Counted from the first letter of the stretch, positions 20,294-31,568 are shown. The stretch is DNA of 64,000 nt from Planococcus sp. MB-3u-03 (GCF_002833405.1 NZ_CP025135.1:1965501-2029500); one strand, 5' to 3'. Numbers and translations are program-made. Notes: generated by a model not told the origin, from the sequence alone.

Positions 20294-21691
20294 CTACAAG
20301 ATAAATTGTGACAAATCTTTGTTTTTCGCCACATTTTCAAGTTTTTCGTTAACGTATTGAGGAGTGATATCGATTTGGGCAGGTGAAATCTCAGATGCCT
20401 CAAATGATAGGTCCTCCAATAAGCGTTCCAATATTGTATGAAGTCGGCGAGCGCCGATATTATCCGTCTGTTGATTTACTTCATAAGCAATTTCCGCAAG
20501 TCTGACGATTGACGCATCAGTAAAGTGTACCATAACTCCCTCTGTTTCGAGAAGGGCTTTATACTGATTGAGCAAGGAATGTTTCGGTTCCGTCAAAATC
20601 TTCACGAAATCATCGACTTCCAGCTTGGTCAATTCGACGCGAATCGGGAAGCGGCCCTGTAATTCCGGGATCAAATCTGACGGCTTCGACATATGGAATG
20701 CACCGGCTGCAACAAACAGCATATAATCGGTCTTCACCGCTCCGTATTTCGTCGATACAGTTGAACCTTCGACAATCGGCAAGATGTCGCGCTGGACCCC
20801 TTCCCTTGAAACATCCGCAGAAGAAGTGGAACTTTTGCTGGCGATTTTGTCCATTTCGTCGATGAAGATGATGCCATGCTGTTCAGCGCGGCGGATCGCC
20901 TCAGACGAGATTTCCTCGCTGTCGACCAGTTTTTCCGATTCTTCAGCCGTCAATACGCGCCGTGCGTCTTTCACTTGCATACGGCGCTTTTTCTTTTTCT
21001 TCGGCATCAAGGAAGACAAGGCATCCTGCATGTTTTCGCCCATCTGCTCCATTCCCGACCCTTGGAAAGCGTCAAACATGGAAGCCGTGTTTTCTGTCAC
21101 TTCGACGGTTACCCACTCGTCTTCCAACTTGCCAGCTTTCAGGTCAGCGGCAATTTCGCGGCGCTTGACGCGCACTTCCACTTCAGCTTCCGGATCTTCC
21201 TCTTCCTGCTCTTGTTTTTGGCCGAAGAACATTTCAAGCGGATTTTGCGCAGTTTGCTTTTTCTTCATCGACGGCGCCAGCAATTTCACGAGGCGGTCGT
21301 TGGCAGAGGATTCTGCGCGTTCTTTCACGGCTTCGTATTTTTCTTCTTTGACGATGCGCACGGATGCTTCCACTAAATCACGCACCATCGACTCCACGTC
21401 GCGGCCGACATATCCGACTTCCGTAAACTTCGTCGCTTCGACTTTGATGAATGGCGCACCGGTCAGTTTTGCAATGCGGCGCGCGATTTCCGTTTTTCCG
21501 ACGCCGGTCGGGCCGATCATTAAAATATTCTTCGGGATGACTTCATCCTGCATTTCTTCGTCTAGTCGACTGCGGCGATAGCGGTTGCGCAGCGCAATCG
21601 CGATTGAGCGCTTGGCATCTTTCTGCCCGACGATGAAACGGTCCAAGTGATCGGTAATCTGCCGGGGAGTTAAATCGGTTTGTGTTTTCAT
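20294..21691 (-). CDS. hslU: ATPase subunit HslU (ClpY) of the HslUV protease
   Basis: AAA+ unfoldase that feeds substrates to HslV. The 465 residues contain Walker [13 protein letters not shown] (about 59-70), the pore motif GYVGRD (about 92-97), a charged intermediate (I) domain (about 110-240), Walker [12 protein letters not shown] (about 270) and sensor regions toward the C-terminus. The start at 21691 ([12 protein letters not shown]) follows GGAGG; the longer open frame extends into hslV. It overlaps the end of hslV by four bases, so the two subunits are translationally coupled. Confidence 0.96.
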   Translation of the reverse strand: MKTQTDLTPRQITDHLDRFIVGQKDAKRSIAIALRNRYRRSRLDEEMQDEVIPKNILMIGPTGVGKTEIARRIAKLTGAPFIKVEATKFTEVGYVGRDVESMVRDLVEASVRIVKEEKYEAVKERAESSANDRLVKLLAPSMKKKQTAQNPLEMFFGQKQEQEEEDPEAEVEVRVKRREIAADLKAGKLEDEWVTVEVTENTASMFDAFQGSGMEQMGENMQDALSSLMPKKKKKRRMQVKDARRVLTAEESEKLVDSEEISSEAIRRAEQHGIIFIDEMDKIASKSSTSSADVSREGVQRDILPIVEGSTVSTKYGAVKTDYMLFVAAGAFHMSKPSDLIPELQGRFPIRVELTKLEVDDFVKILTEPKHSLLNQYKALLETEGVMVHFTDASIVRLAEIAYEVNQQTDNIGARRLHTILERLLEDLSFEASEISPAQIDITPQYVNEKLENVAKNKDLSQFIL

Positions 21692-22236
21692 TCTGACAAC
21701 TCCTCCATGATGATTTGGTGGTTGGTGTAGACGCAAATATCTGCAGCCGTTTCAAGCGCGGATTGGGCAATTTCGCCTGCCGTCAGTTGGTCGCCTGCAT
21801 ATTTCTTCAATGCCCGGCCAGCCGCAAGCGCATAATTGCCGCCTGAGCCGATTGCCAGGATCCCATCATCCGGCTCGATGACTTCGCCGGTGCCAGAGAC
21901 GAGCAATAGTTCATCTTTGTTCATGACAATGAGCATCGCTTCCAGCTGCCGCAGCATTTTATCACCGCGCCATTGCTTCGCGAGTTCGACGGCAGCACGC
22001 TGAAGATTGCCGTTGAATTCGGTGAGCTTGCCTTCAAACATTTCAAACAGCGTGAAGGCATCCGCCACGGAACCGGCAAATCCCGTCAGCACTTCGTTAT
22101 TGTAGAGCCGGCGCACTTTTTTCGCGGTATGTTTCATGACGACGGCATTGCCGAACGTCACTTGCCCATCTCCTGCCATGGCCGATTTGCCTTTATGCTT
22201 TACGGCAAAGATCGTGGTTGCATGAAATTCCTGCAT
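21688..22236 (-). CDS. hslV: Proteasome-like protease subunit HslV (ClpQ)
   Basis: N-terminal nucleophile peptidase of the HslUV complex. The 182 residues include the family block [39 protein letters not shown] and [15 protein letters not shown]. The conserved Thr-Thr pair sits at residues 7-8 ([12 protein letters not shown]), so activity would need removal of a six-residue leader to free a Thr, unlike HslV proteins that begin MTTI. The leader has no Ser at position 2 of the sort found in B. subtilis ClpQ. AAGGAGG precedes the ATG, so the start is well supported. Confidence 0.95.
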   Translation of the reverse strand: MQEFHATTIFAVKHKGKSAMAGDGQVTFGNAVVMKHTAKKVRRLYNNEVLTGFAGSVADAFTLFEMFEGKLTEFNGNLQRAAVELAKQWRGDKMLRQLEAMLIVMNKDELLLVSGTGEVIEPDDGILAIGSGGNYALAAGRALKKYAGDQLTAGEIAQSALETAADICVYTNHQIIMEELSE

Positions 22237-22252
22237 GTTAAGGTTCTCCTCC

Positions 22253-23146
22253 TTACGCCCTTGGATGGGCTTTTAAATACGTATTGCGCAAATGGTCTTT
22301 CGTCACATGCGTATAGACTTGCGTGGAACTGAGATGTGCATGGCCCAATAATTCCTGGACCGTGCGCATGTCCGCCCCATTGTTCAATAGATGGGTAGCG
22401 AATGTATGGCGGATCATATGGGGGTAGATCGATGAATTGAGCGATGCCTTTTTCATGCATTCGTTCAGGATATGGCGGATGCCCCGATCCGTCACCCCAT
22501 CTCCCCGGCTATTGACGAATAGCTTGTCATGCTCTTTCGACTTCATCAACCTTGGACGGGCCGAGTCGATATAAAGTTCCAGCGCGTCGTGGGCAAACTG
22601 GCCGTATGGGATGTAGCGCTCTTTCCTGCCCTTGCCGAGCACTTTAACAATATGCATATGGCGGTCCAAATCTTTCATCTTAATCGATACGCATTCACTG
22701 ACGCGCATGCCGGTCGCATAAAGCAATTCCAGCATGGCGCGGTTCCGGAGCGACAGCGCATCCTCACCCGTGAGTGAAGCGAACAGCTGCTCAAGCTCTT
22801 CCTCGTAGAAAAACTGCGGCAGCCGTTCTTCTTTCTTCGGATGGAACAGCGAACGGAACGCTGCTTCACTGAGCCCGAATTCGCGGTTGCCGTAGCGGAA
22901 AAACGACCGGATTGCGGAGATTTTCCGCGAGATTGATGTTCTGGATAATTCGGCTTCATATAGTTTCGTTACATAATTTCGCGCATGAAGGTATTCGACT
23001 TCGTGCAGATCACTCGCGCCTTCTTGTTCCAGGAACAGAAAAAAACCCTCCAGATCCTGTAGGTACTGGTGGACAGTGTGGGCGGAATAATTCTTTTCCA
23101 ATTGGATATAGCTCATGAACGATTCGAGCATCTGTTCTTTCGTCAT
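22253..23146 (-). CDS. xerC: Tyrosine recombinase XerC (CodV)
   Basis: Resolves chromosome dimers at dif together with its XerD-type partner. The 297 residues have the SAM-like N-terminal domain (1-90) and the catalytic domain with Arg in ATGMRVSE (about 147), [12 protein letters not shown] (His and Arg of the box II), [16 protein letters not shown], where the His and the final Tyr (about 278) complete the active site. It is the first gene after the trmFO terminator and lies 16 bases before hslV, matching the codV-clpQ-clpY-codY operon of B. subtilis. Confidence 0.94.
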   Translation of the reverse strand: MTKEQMLESFMSYIQLEKNYSAHTVHQYLQDLEGFFLFLEQEGASDLHEVEYLHARNYVTKLYEAELSRTSISRKISAIRSFFRYGNREFGLSEAAFRSLFHPKKEERLPQFFYEEELEQLFASLTGEDALSLRNRAMLELLYATGMRVSECVSIKMKDLDRHMHIVKVLGKGRKERYIPYGQFAHDALELYIDSARPRLMKSKEHDKLFVNSRGDGVTDRGIRHILNECMKKASLNSSIYPHMIRHTFATHLLNNGADMRTVQELLGHAHLSSTQVYTHVTKDHLRNTYLKAHPRA

Positions 23147-23169
23147 CTGGCACGCCGCCTTTCAGGCAA

Positions 23170-23213
23170 TTAAAAAAGCCTCTAAAGTATACCAATACTT
23201 AGAGGCTTTTTTC
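23170..23213 (-). terminator. Rho-independent terminator after trmFO
   Basis: A long stem of about 18 pairs, AAAAAAGCCTCTAA with TTAGAGGCTTTTTT plus an inner GTAT/ATAC, begins two bases after the trmFO stop. A-T symmetry means it can work in both directions. Confidence 0.9.
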
Positions 23214-23215
23214 AA

Positions 23216-24526
23216 TTAAACCGTCACTGAATTCATATAATTTTGAATTGATTCCAACGCTCGGTTGGCGTGGCGTTCAGCGCGCTCCTGTTTGGACTTG
23301 ATGCGTTCGCCGAGATCCGGGAACAAGCCGAAATTGATGTTCATCGGCTGGAAGTTCTTCGAATCCGCTTCGGTAATATAACGCGCCATGCTGCCAAGTG
23401 CCGTTTCTGCCGGCAATACGACCGGCTCCTCGCCAAGTGCCAATTTCGCCGCGTTGATGCCCGCGAGCAAGCCGCTTCCCGCAGATTCCACATAGCCTTC
23501 GACGCCTGTCATTTGGCCGGCGAAGAAAATATTCGGGTCGGCTTTCAATTGATAGGTCGGCTTCAAGACATTCGGTGAGTTGATGAATGTATTGCGGTGC
23601 ATGACGCCGTAGCGGACGATCTCGACATTCTCGAGCCCCGGGATCATACGCAGGATTTCTTTTTGCGCTCCCCATTTCAAATGGGTCTGGAACCCGACGA
23701 TGTTGTATAGCGTGCCAGCTGCATCGTCCTGGCGCAATTGCACAACCGCGTAAGGGCGCTTGCCGGTTTTCGGGTCTTCGAGCCCGACAGGTTTCATCGG
23801 CCCGAAGGTCAAGGTCTTATCGCCTCTGGCAGCCATCACTTCGACCGGCATGCAGCCTTCGAAATAGATTTCTTTTTCGAATTCCTTAAGCGGCACGACT
23901 TCCGCTTCGACCAAAGCCATATGGAAGCGGCGGAACTCTTCTTCTGTCATTGGGCAGTTCAGATAAGCGGCTTCGCCTTTATCGTAGCGTGATTTCAAAT
24001 AGACTTTGTCCATATCGATGCTGTCTTTTTCGACGATCGGTGCTGCCGCGTCGTAGAAATAGAGATATTCTTCGCCAGTCAGCTTGCGCACTTTCTCGGC
24101 AAGCGCGGGCGAAGTCAATGGGCCAGTTGCGATGATGGTGATGCCTTCCGGGATCTCCGTCACTTCTTCATTGATCACTTCGACGAGCGGGTGGTTGCGG
24201 ACATTTTCCGTGACCATCCCTGCAAACTCGTGACGGTCGACCGCAAGCGCGCCGCCGGCCGGTACCGATGCTTTATCAGCTGCATCGATGATGACCGAAT
24301 CCAGTTTGCGCATTTCTTCTTTGATGACGCCGACCGCATTGGTCAATGAATTGGCGCGCAGCGAGTTGCTGCAGACCAGTTCCGCAAATTTATCCGTATG
24401 GTGTGCCGGCGTTTGTTTGACCGGGCGCATTTCATAAAGCCTGACATTGACGCCCCGTTTGGCGATTTGCCATGCCGCTTCGCTTCCTGCAAGTCCGGCA
24501 CCAATTACATTTACAATTTTCGTCAT
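23216..24526 (-). CDS. trmFO: Methylenetetrahydrofolate-tRNA-(uracil-5-)-methyltransferase TrmFO (Gid)
   Basis: Makes m5U54 in tRNA using folate and FAD instead of SAM. The 436 residues start with the FAD-binding Rossmann motif [16 protein letters not shown] (about 7-22), and contain [13 protein letters not shown] (about 49-61), the [14 protein letters not shown] segment (about 222-235) with its conserved Cys, and a C-terminal [20 protein letters not shown] (about 340-359). Length matches B. subtilis (435). Follows topA by 20 bases in the dprA-topA-trmFO order. Confidence 0.96.
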   Translation of the reverse strand: MTKIVNVIGAGLAGSEAAWQIAKRGVNVRLYEMRPVKQTPAHHTDKFAELVCSNSLRANSLTNAVGVIKEEMRKLDSVIIDAADKASVPAGGALAVDRHEFAGMVTENVRNHPLVEVINEEVTEIPEGITIIATGPLTSPALAEKVRKLTGEEYLYFYDAAAPIVEKDSIDMDKVYLKSRYDKGEAAYLNCPMTEEEFRRFHMALVEAEVVPLKEFEKEIYFEGCMPVEVMAARGDKTLTFGPMKPVGLEDPKTGKRPYAVVQLRQDDAAGTLYNIVGFQTHLKWGAQKEILRMIPGLENVEIVRYGVMHRNTFINSPNVLKPTYQLKADPNIFFAGQMTGVEGYVESAGSGLLAGINAAKLALGEEPVVLPAETALGSMARYITEADSKNFQPMNINFGLFPDLGERIKSKQERAERHANRALESIQNYMNSVTV

Positions 24527-24546
24527 GATAAAACACCTCTATATAA

Positions 24547-26616
24547 TTATTGAACTTCTTCTTTGTAGTCGCATGCCGTGCAATTGATCTGCACGCCTTT
24601 TTTCACTTTCTTTTCCACCATCAAGCTGCTGCATTTCGGGCAAGGACGTTCGATCGGCTTGTCCCAAGACACGAATTCACATTCCGGATAGCGTTCGCAG
24701 CCGTAGAATACACGGCGCTTCTTGCTTTTCCGCTCGACGATCTCGCCTTCTTTACAAGTCGGGCATTTGACGCCGATATGCTTGACGATTGCTTTCGTGT
24801 TGCGGCATTCGGGGAAGTTGCTGCAGGCCATGAACTTGCCGTAGCGCCCAAGTTTGAACACCATCGGCGAACCGCATTCCTCGCAATCTTCTCCAGCGGG
24901 CTCGTCTTTGATCTGGACTTTCTCCATTTCATTCTCCGCCACTTCGAGATCTTTGGCGAACTCTTTGTAGAAGACATCGATGATTGCGCGCCAGTCGACT
25001 TCACTTTCTTCGATGCTGTCCAAATCGTTTTCCATTTTCGCGGTAAACTCAATATTCAAAATGTCCGGGAAGAAATCACGCACCAATTGATGGACGATTT
25101 CCCCAAGTTCGGTCGGGATGAAACGCTTCGCGTCCAATGCAACATAGCCGCGCTTTTGAATAGTATCCAAAGTCGGCGCATAGGTCGACGGGCGGCCTAT
25201 TCCGAGCTCTTCCAAAGTACGCACCAGGCGCGCTTCCGTATAGCGCGGAGGCGGCTGGGTGAAATGCTGGTTCGGCGTAATTTCAGTCGCTTTGACTTTA
25301 TCGCCTTCCTTCATTTCCGGGAGGATATTGTCTTTTTCTTCTTTTTTATCGTCGGTCCCTTCAATATAAAGCTTCATGAAACCAGGAAACTTCACTTGAG
25401 AACCGTTGGCACGGAAAATTGCTTCACCGTTTTGCAGCTCTGCCATTACCGTATCAAGGACAGCGGGTGACATCTGGCTCGCTACAAAACGATCCCAGAT
25501 CAATTTGTACAAGCGGTAAAGGTCGCGGGACAAAATGCTCTTCAGCGATTCCGGCGTGCGGTGTACGGTAGTCGGGCGGACAGCTTCGTGGGCATCCTGC
25601 GATTTTTGGGATTGTTTCGCTGCAGGCTTCTGCGTCACATATTCTTCGCCGTATTTATCAAGGATAAAACCGATCGTATCTTGCTTGGCCGATTCGGAGA
25701 TCCGCGTGGAATCCGTACGCATATACGTGATCAAACCGGTTACGCCTTCTTTCCCGACCGAGATCCCTTCATAGAGCTGCTGGGCGAGCATCATCGTTTT
25801 CTTGGCACGGAAATTCAGCTTGCGTGCTGCTTCCTGCTGGAGAGAGGATGTGGTGAAAGATGGGGAAGGATTGCGTTTGCGTTCTTTTTTGACAACGCTC
25901 TTCACAAGGAAATCCTTGCCTTTCATCGTAGCCAGGACGGCTTTGACATCTTCTTCATTGGAGAGCTTCAGTTTCTTTTCGGGAGTTCCGTAAAACTGTG
26001 CCTCGAATATTTTTTTCGCTTTTTCGAATTCGCCTGTAATCGACCAATACTCTTCAGGTTCGAAATTCTTGATTTCGTTCTCGCGGTCGATGATGAGGCC
26101 TAATGCAACCGATTGAACACGGCCGGCCGACAAGCCTTTTTTTACTTTTTTCCATAGGATCGGGCTAATGCTATAGCCGACAAGACGGTCTAGGATGCGT
26201 CGCGCCTGCTGGGCATCGACCAAATCCATATCCAATTTGCGCGGTTGCTTGAATGCATCTTTTACTGCGTCTTTCGTAATTTCGTTGAACACTACGCGGC
26301 AATCCGAATCGACGTCCACCCCGAGCGCGTTCGCTAAATGCCAGGCGATCGCTTCACCTTCTCTGTCGGGGTCAGCCGCGAGAAAGACTTTTTTCGCTTT
26401 TTTCGCTTCTTTTTTCAGATCCTGTAAAATCGGGCCTTTTCCGCGAATCGTGATATAGCGGGGCTCGTAATTGTTTTCGACATCTACCCCCATCTGGCTG
26501 CGCGGCAAATCGCGCAAATGGCCGAGAGAGGCTTTCACTTTATACTTTTTACCCAAATACCGTTCAATTGTCTTCGCCTTTGCGGGCGATTCGACAATCA
26601 CCAAATAATCCGCCAT
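24547..26616 (-). CDS. topA: DNA topoisomerase I
   Basis: Relaxes negative supercoils by a type IA mechanism. The 689 residues begin with the Toprim domain ([16 protein letters not shown] at 6-21, and the metal triad region [15 protein letters not shown], about 82-96). The catalytic Tyr lies in [14 protein letters not shown] (about 295-308). The C-terminus carries three Cys4 zinc ribbons, seen as CEECG...CSNFPEC, CPTC...CERYPEC and CPKC...CTAC (about 570-685). Intact and equal in length to the B. subtilis enzyme. GAGGAGG precedes the start. Confidence 0.97.
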   Translation of the reverse strand: MADYLVIVESPAKAKTIERYLGKKYKVKASLGHLRDLPRSQMGVDVENNYEPRYITIRGKGPILQDLKKEAKKAKKVFLAADPDREGEAIAWHLANALGVDVDSDCRVVFNEITKDAVKDAFKQPRKLDMDLVDAQQARRILDRLVGYSISPILWKKVKKGLSAGRVQSVALGLIIDRENEIKNFEPEEYWSITGEFEKAKKIFEAQFYGTPEKKLKLSNEEDVKAVLATMKGKDFLVKSVVKKERKRNPSPSFTTSSLQQEAARKLNFRAKKTMMLAQQLYEGISVGKEGVTGLITYMRTDSTRISESAKQDTIGFILDKYGEEYVTQKPAAKQSQKSQDAHEAVRPTTVHRTPESLKSILSRDLYRLYKLIWDRFVASQMSPAVLDTVMAELQNGEAIFRANGSQVKFPGFMKLYIEGTDDKKEEKDNILPEMKEGDKVKATEITPNQHFTQPPPRYTEARLVRTLEELGIGRPSTYAPTLDTIQKRGYVALDAKRFIPTELGEIVHQLVRDFFPDILNIEFTAKMENDLDSIEESEVDWRAIIDVFYKEFAKDLEVAENEMEKVQIKDEPAGEDCEECGSPMVFKLGRYGKFMACSNFPECRNTKAIVKHIGVKCPTCKEGEIVERKSKKRRVFYGCERYPECEFVSWDKPIERPCPKCSSLMVEKKVKKGVQINCTACDYKEEVQ

Positions 26617-26725
26617 TCATACTCCTCCTCATAGAGGTCTCTTCAAATTGTGTAAAGAATCACCTGATGCAAAATGTATAACAGTTTTTGGCTGATTGCA
26701 AGGCTTTTCGTCGAAGCGCCAGTTT

Positions 26726-27612
26726 TCAGCTTCTCAATTGGCGGTATTCTTCCAGCACTTGAGCCCCGTTCCAGACGGGTTTTGCGCCTTCTGCAATTAA
26801 TTTATGAGGGCCGGCGGAAAGCGGGGAAAAGATATCCCCAGGAACGGCGAAGATATCTTTACCGTGGTCCAATGCGTGCTCAATGGTGCTTAAAGTTCCG
26901 CTTTTCACTTCTGCCTGCGTGACGATGACCCCCTTCGACAATCCACTGATGATGCGGTTGCGCATCGGGAAATTCCACTTTCTAGGGGGCATATATGGTG
27001 GATATTCACTCACCAGCAATTGAGTTTCTTCTATTATAAAGGACAGCCCATCGTTGACTTTCGGGTAGCGGTGCAAAAAGCCACTCCCTATGACGGCAAT
27101 GGTTTTGCCGCCGGAATCGATGGCACATCGATGCGCCATCGCATCTGCTCCTTTCGCCAAGCCGCTGACGATGACGAAGCCTTCTGCCAGTAAAGGCGGA
27201 AGCAATTGTTGAATAACCGATTGCGAATAGCTGTCGGCTTTTCGCGAACCGATGACCGCTATTTTTCAGGTGCATCCAGCAAAGCGCAATCGCCTTTCAA
27301 GTAAAGTACAGCGGGCGGGTCGATCAATTCTTGCAAAGAGGATGGATAAAGGGGATCGCGATAAACAAGGGGGCAGATTTGCTGTTGGCCGTAGATTTTT
27401 AGAAATGGGGTGTTGGCATAGTGGAGGTATGAGCGCTTCAAGGCATTCGCTTTCTCCAAGGGGATTTTCATCGTTTCTGCAAGGTCGACGGGGCTTCGAA
27501 AACGCAGGTATTCAAGGTCCGGGTCATCTTTCATCAGGGGAGACAAGCGGTTCAAAGGCTTTGGGTACACATAATGCAAGGCAAGCAAACGTTGAGTGAA
27601 TTCATCATTCAT
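26726..27612 (-). CDS. dprA: DNA-processing protein DprA (Smf), frameshifted
   Basis: Loads RecA on incoming single-stranded DNA during transformation. The first frame gives the N-terminal SAM-like part up to YLKGDCALLDAPEK. One A is missing in a run near 27264; restoring it continues as IAVIGSRKADSYSQSV and then the Rossmann-type core with FVIVSGLAKGADAMAH, GSGFLHRYP, FPMRNRIISGLS and HALDHGKDIFAVPGD, ending at 26726 (about 295 residues). The C-terminal winged helix seen in some DprA proteins is absent. Probable sequence error rather than loss of competence, although dprA is not essential, so a real lesion is possible. Confidence 0.88.
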
Positions 27613-27662
27613 GACAATCCTCCTCCATTAAAGGTCAGCGCAAAAAAGCTGCGCCTACACTT

Positions 27663-27691
27663 ATCATAGAGCTTCAGGCACAATCCGTAAA
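27663..27691 (-). promoter_or_regulatory. Possible SigA promoter for dprA-topA-trmFO
   Basis: TTTACG (27686-27691) and TATGAT (27663-27668) are 17 bases apart on the minus strand, just upstream of dprA and just past the end of the preceding gene. Motif evidence only; the -35 box is weak. Confidence 0.4.
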
Positions 27692-27696
27692 TATTT

Positions 27697-28440
27697 TTAA
27701 AAACGGATTTGCCCTTTATTGCGATGTGTATAACGTTTATCGTAATGTTCATGGAATTGTTCGACTGCTTTCAACTCCACTTTCCCTTGGGCTTCCTTTT
27801 CAAATGCTTGGAAAATGATGCGTACAAAATTTCCCCGGCGCTCATCGCGCAGCTCATCATCTCCCATCATTTCACGGAAAACCCCGGCTTCAATTTCTTT
27901 CAACACACCGGCAAAATACGAACTATGGTGGATCAATTCAGGGATGCTATCGGGCGCATCGTTCTGTAATTCCTCATGGCAAATACACCACACTGCCAAT
28001 TGTTTCTCAAGCAGCCTGGCTTCCCGCAGCAAAGGGTTCGATTGTGCCAGCACATCCTTTAAAATTCCGTTCGAAAAATCAAGATACCAAAACAAGAACT
28101 TGAGCATATCGAGCTGGCTGTTTTGTGCAGCTTGTGCCAAATCCTCTAACCGGTCCAGCGCATCATGGCGGTCAAAGCGCCGATATTCCCGGGCGAGGCT
28201 CTGTCGATAAATCCCATCCACCAACTTTTCCCTGTCTATAGCAGAAAGCGGGCCTTTTCCCAACACTTCCAACTGGTAAAATCCTATCACATCCGGTAGA
28301 AACGGCACGATGAATTCATCCATGATCGTCTGTTCTTTTAGTTCCTGCTTCTTGCTTTTCGTCCGATTGTTCGCCATCTTCATTCCAGAGACTGCAGCGA
28401 TCGCCCCTGCTGCTATCCCCAAGACCCATTCTGCTTCCAT
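27697..28440 (-). CDS. Uncharacterised membrane-anchored helical protein
   Basis: I do not recognise this 247-residue protein. Residues about 5-22 (EWVLGIAAGAIAAVSGMK) form one short hydrophobic segment followed by a basic stretch (NNRTKSKKQELK), suggesting an N-terminal membrane anchor with the rest in the cytoplasm. The remainder looks helical and charged, with Trp-Cys-containing text VWCICHEELQ (about 150-159) and a basic C-terminus ending HRNKGQIRF. AGGAGG precedes the ATG, and a TATAAT at 28479-28484 (minus strand) with a weak -35 could be its own promoter. It lies between the sucCD terminator and dprA, where B. subtilis has no equivalent. Codon use resembles its neighbours, so recent transfer is not indicated. 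Confidence 0.8.
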   Translation of the reverse strand: MEAEWVLGIAAGAIAAVSGMKMANNRTKSKKQELKEQTIMDEFIVPFLPDVIGFYQLEVLGKGPLSAIDREKLVDGIYRQSLAREYRRFDRHDALDRLEDLAQAAQNSQLDMLKFLFWYLDFSNGILKDVLAQSNPLLREARLLEKQLAVWCICHEELQNDAPDSIPELIHHSSYFAGVLKEIEAGVFREMMGDDELRDERRGNFVRIIFQAFEKEAQGKVELKAVEQFHEHYDKRYTHRNKGQIRF

Positions 28441-28546
28441 TCCGTGCCCTCCTACTTGCGCATGATGCTATTCATTCCATTATAGATGAGGATTGGCAAA
28501 AACTGCTGCATAATCGCTCGAATTCTTTCTACTGATTGCCAGAAAA

Positions 28547-28587
28547 CAAAAAAATCCCCGAAGCATCTAAAAAGATGCTTCGGGGAT
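28547..28587 (-). terminator. Rho-independent terminator after sucD
   Basis: ATCCCCGAAGCATCT pairs perfectly with AGATGCTTCGGGGAT around a four-base loop, then at least six T residues follow on the minus strand. One of the strongest terminators in the window. Confidence 0.93.
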
Positions 28588-28594
28588 CCGTGTA

Positions 28595-29497
28595 TTAATG
28601 AGTTTTACAAGCGTCGTAAAGGCCTTTTTCCTTGATCACTTTGATCAAAGTTTCACCAATGACGGATGGTGTGTCTGCAACTTCAATTCCAGCAGCGTTC
28701 ATTGCTTTAATCTTGTCTGCAGCAGTCCCTTTACCTCCGGAAATGATCGCACCAGCGTGGCCCATGCGTTTTCCTTCTGGAGCCGTTTGGCCGCCGATAA
28801 AGCCGACAACAGGTTTCGTCATGTTTGCTTTAACCCATTCTGCAGCTTCTTCTTCAGCTGTTCCGCCGATTTCACCGATCATGACAACCGCATACGTATC
28901 TTCATCTTCGTTGAATTCTTTCAATACATCGATAAAGTTGGTTCCGTTGACCGGGTCTCCGCCGATACCAACAGCTGTTGATTGGCCAATACCTTCTTCA
29001 GACAATTGGTGAGTCGCTTCATACGTCAATGTACCAGAGCGAGAAACAACGCCGACATGTCCTTTTTTGTGAATGTATCCAGGCATAATGCCGATCTTAC
29101 ATTCGTCCGGAGTGATGACACCCGGGCAGTTCGGGCCGACAAGACGTGTTTTCTTGCCTTCCATATAACGCTTCACTTTGACCATATCCAGTACCGGAAT
29201 ATGCTCAGTGATGCAGATTGCCATATCCAACTCAGCTTCTGTTGCTTCAAGAATTGCGTCAGCAGCAAAAGGAGCCGGCACATAAATTACAGATACATTA
29301 GCACCTGTTGCTTCAACGGCATCTTGAACTGTGTTGAATACAGGTACGCCTTCTACTTCAGTTCCGCCTTTGCCTGGTGTTACACCCGCAACAATTTTCG
29401 TTCCGTATTCAAGCATTTGCTTTGTATGGAAAAGGGCAGTTGACCCTGTAATTCCCTGTACAAGCACTTTTGTGTCTTTATTAATGTATACGCTCAT
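28595..29497 (-). CDS. sucD: Succinate-CoA ligase, alpha subunit
   Basis: Works with SucC in the citric acid cycle to convert succinyl-CoA to succinate with formation of a nucleoside triphosphate. The 300 residues contain the CoA-binding [15 protein letters not shown] (about 15-29), [12 protein letters not shown] (about 121-132) and the active-site phosphohistidine region [16 protein letters not shown] (about 242-257), in which His is phosphorylated. It lies 18 bases after sucC and is followed by a strong terminator. Confidence 0.97.
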   Translation of the reverse strand: MSVYINKDTKVLVQGITGSTALFHTKQMLEYGTKIVAGVTPGKGGTEVEGVPVFNTVQDAVEATGANVSVIYVPAPFAADAILEATEAELDMAICITEHIPVLDMVKVKRYMEGKKTRLVGPNCPGVITPDECKIGIMPGYIHKKGHVGVVSRSGTLTYEATHQLSEEGIGQSTAVGIGGDPVNGTNFIDVLKEFNEDEDTYAVVMIGEIGGTAEEEAAEWVKANMTKPVVGFIGGQTAPEGKRMGHAGAIISGGKGTAADKIKAMNAAGIEVADTPSVIGETLIKVIKEKGLYDACKTH

Positions 29498-29515
29498 TTT
29501 TGTCCCTGCCCTTCT

Positions 29516-30676
29516 TTAGCCTACAAGTTCTACGATCTGTTTCGCGCCATCTGCCATAGTGCCAGCAGCTACGATGTTCAGACCTGATTCGTTCAGCAGT
29601 TTTTTACCGATTTCTACGTTTGTGCCCTCAAGACGGACGACAAGCGGCACTTCCAGGCTGACTTCTTTAGCCGCTTGGATAACACCTTCCGCAATGATGT
29701 CACACTTCATGATCCCGCCGAAAATGTTAACGAAGATTCCTTTAACATTCTTATCGGAAAGAATGATCTTGAATGCTTCCGTTACTTTCTCAGCAGTGGC
29801 ACCGCCCCCAACGTCAAGGAAGTTAGCGGGTGAGCCGCCGTAATAGTTAATCGTATCCATTGTTGCCATAGCAAGGCCGGCACCGTTAACCATACAGCCG
29901 ATGTTTCCGTCCAAAGAGATGTAGCTCAAGTCATACTTGGAAGCTTCGATTTCTTTAGCATCTTCTTCATCGTAATCGCGCATTTCCATGATGTCCTGGT
30001 GACGGTATAATGCGTTTGCATCGAAGTTGAACTTCGCATCCAAAGCTACTACCTGCCCGTCGCCTGTAACGACCAATGGGTTGATTTCAACGATTGCTGC
30101 GTCTTTCTCTACATAAGCCTGATAAAGGCCAAGCATCAATTTCGCGGCTTTGTTGACAAGCTTAGCCGGGATGTTCATGTTGAATGCCATGCGGCGAGCT
30201 TGGAAGCCAGTCAAACCGACAACAGGATCGATTGCTTCATAGAAGATACGCTCCGGTGTGTTTGCTGCCACTTCCTCGATGTCCATTCCGCCTTCTTCTG
30301 ATCCCATCAAGTTGACTAGGGAAGTTTCACGGTCAAGAACTAATCCAAGATAGTATTCTTTTTCGATGTTGCTGCCCGCTTCGATGTAAAGGCGTTTAAC
30401 TTCTTTGCCTTCTGGGCCTGTCTGATGCGTTACGAGGACCTTGCCAAGCAATTCCTTCGCGTACTCACGCACTTCGTCCAAGTTTTTCGCCAGCTTGACG
30501 CCGCCTGCCTTGCCTCGTCCACCTGCGTGGATTTGGGCTTTAACAACGACAACATCCGAACCAAGTTCTTTCGCTGCTTTGACTGCTTCTTCAGGTGAAA
30601 AAGCAACATGGCCTTCTGGTACTGATACGCCATATTGTTTCAGGACCTGTTTTCCCTGATATTCATGGATATTCAT
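29516..30676 (-). CDS. sucC: Succinate-CoA ligase, beta subunit
   Basis: Nucleotide- and succinate-binding subunit of succinyl-CoA synthetase. The 386 residues start with [17 protein letters not shown] and carry the ATP-grasp fold, with [19 protein letters not shown] (about 45-63), EINPLVV (about 197-203) and the C-terminal CoA-ligase part with [11 protein letters not shown] and [12 protein letters not shown]. First gene of the sucCD operon, with a good promoter 50-80 bases upstream and GGAGG before the ATG. Confidence 0.97.
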   Translation of the reverse strand: MNIHEYQGKQVLKQYGVSVPEGHVAFSPEEAVKAAKELGSDVVVVKAQIHAGGRGKAGGVKLAKNLDEVREYAKELLGKVLVTHQTGPEGKEVKRLYIEAGSNIEKEYYLGLVLDRETSLVNLMGSEEGGMDIEEVAANTPERIFYEAIDPVVGLTGFQARRMAFNMNIPAKLVNKAAKLMLGLYQAYVEKDAAIVEINPLVVTGDGQVVALDAKFNFDANALYRHQDIMEMRDYDEEDAKEIEASKYDLSYISLDGNIGCMVNGAGLAMATMDTINYYGGSPANFLDVGGGATAEKVTEAFKIILSDKNVKGIFVNIFGGIMKCDIIAEGVIQAAKEVSLEVPLVVRLEGTNVEIGKKLLNESGLNIVAAGTMADGAKQIVELVG

Positions 30677-30725
30677 CTGTCATCCTCCAATCAAACATCT
30701 GTCTCTTAATTTTATTGCCTCTACC

Positions 30726-30754
30726 ATTGTATTAAAGTTGCCATAGAATGTCCA
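30726..30754 (-). promoter_or_regulatory. Promoter of sucCD
   Basis: TGGACA (30749-30754) and TACAAT (30726-30731) on the minus strand, each one base from the SigA consensus and 17 bases apart, lie about 50 bases upstream of the sucC start. Repression by carbon catabolite factors is common for this operon, but I found no clear operator. Confidence 0.65.
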
Positions 30755-30797
30755 CAGCTGACAGCCACTCTGCATAAAACTTCGAATTTTCTATCTC

Positions 30798-31568
30798 TTA
30801 CGGTCTTTGGGCCATCGATTTCACTGGCTCAAAGGTCTTGCGGTGGATTGGGCATGGGCCATGCGCTTCAAGCGCCGCGAGATGGTCTTTCGTACCGTAT
30901 CCAGCATGCTTCGAAAAGCCGTATTGTGGATACATCTCGGCGTATTCATCCATTAGATCATCCCTGCCGGTCTTCGCTAAGATCGACGCGGCAGCGATGC
31001 ATAAACTTTTTGCATCGCCTTTGATGATTGCTTCAGAAGGCATCGGAAGCGTCAGTTTCATGGCATCAGCCAACACGACATCAGGTGCCGTGCCCAAACT
31101 GATTGCTGCTGCTTCCATCGATTGTTTTGTCGCCTGGTAAATATTCAGCCGGTCGATAGCTTCAGGCGGCTGGATATGGACTGACCAACTGATCGCCTGT
31201 TGTTTGATGAGCTGCGCTAATTCGTTGCGCTTCGCTTTCGCTATTATTTTCGAATCGTCCAATCCGATGAATGCGCTGCAATCTTCCGGCAAGATGACGG
31301 CCGCCGTTACGACCGGTCCAGCAAGTGGCCCGCGTCCTGCCTCGTCGATGCCGGCGACGAGCGCATCTGCCTGCGCCTTGAACTGCCGATCGAAGCCCTG
31401 CTTTTCTTCCAAGTTCCGCAGCAAGGAAAGTTTTTTGTCGAAACGGCGCTGCCAGGAGGCGAGCAATTGCTGGACGCTTTTGCGTGAATCGCTTTTCAAC
31501 TCCTCCATCCATGGCTCGAATGTTTCTGCCTGCAGTAATTTTTCCTTGATTGATGCTGTCGTCTCCAA
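30798..31568 (-). CDS. rnhB: Ribonuclease HII
   Basis: Cleaves RNA in RNA-DNA hybrids and single ribonucleotides in DNA. The 256 residues hold the catalytic blocks AGIDEAGRGPLAGPVV (first Asp-Glu pair), LDDSKIIAKAKR (Asp) and VLADAMKL (Asp), and GDAKSLCIAAASILAK, GYGTKDHL. I choose the TTG at 31568 because AAGGAAG lies seven bases upstream and the resulting length equals the B. subtilis enzyme. The frame opens 27 codons earlier, but that part is the upstream terminator hairpin. Last gene of lepB-rbgA-rnhB. Confidence 0.93.
   Translation of the reverse strand: METTASIKEKLLQAETFEPWMEELKSDSRKSVQQLLASWQRRFDKKLSLLRNLEEKQGFDRQFKAQADALVAGIDEAGRGPLAGPVVTAAVILPEDCSAFIGLDDSKIIAKAKRNELAQLIKQQAISWSVHIQPPEAIDRLNIYQATKQSMEAAAISLGTAPDVVLADAMKLTLPMPSEAIIKGDAKSLCIAAASILAKTGRDDLMDEYAEMYPQYGFSKHAGYGTKDHLAALEAHGPCPIHRKTFEPVKSMAQRP

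Noticed and set aside
24550..25470. Plus-strand open frame of 306 codons opposite topA
   Set aside because: Antisense shadow of the intact topA; Phe/Arg-rich composition arises from the topA codons.
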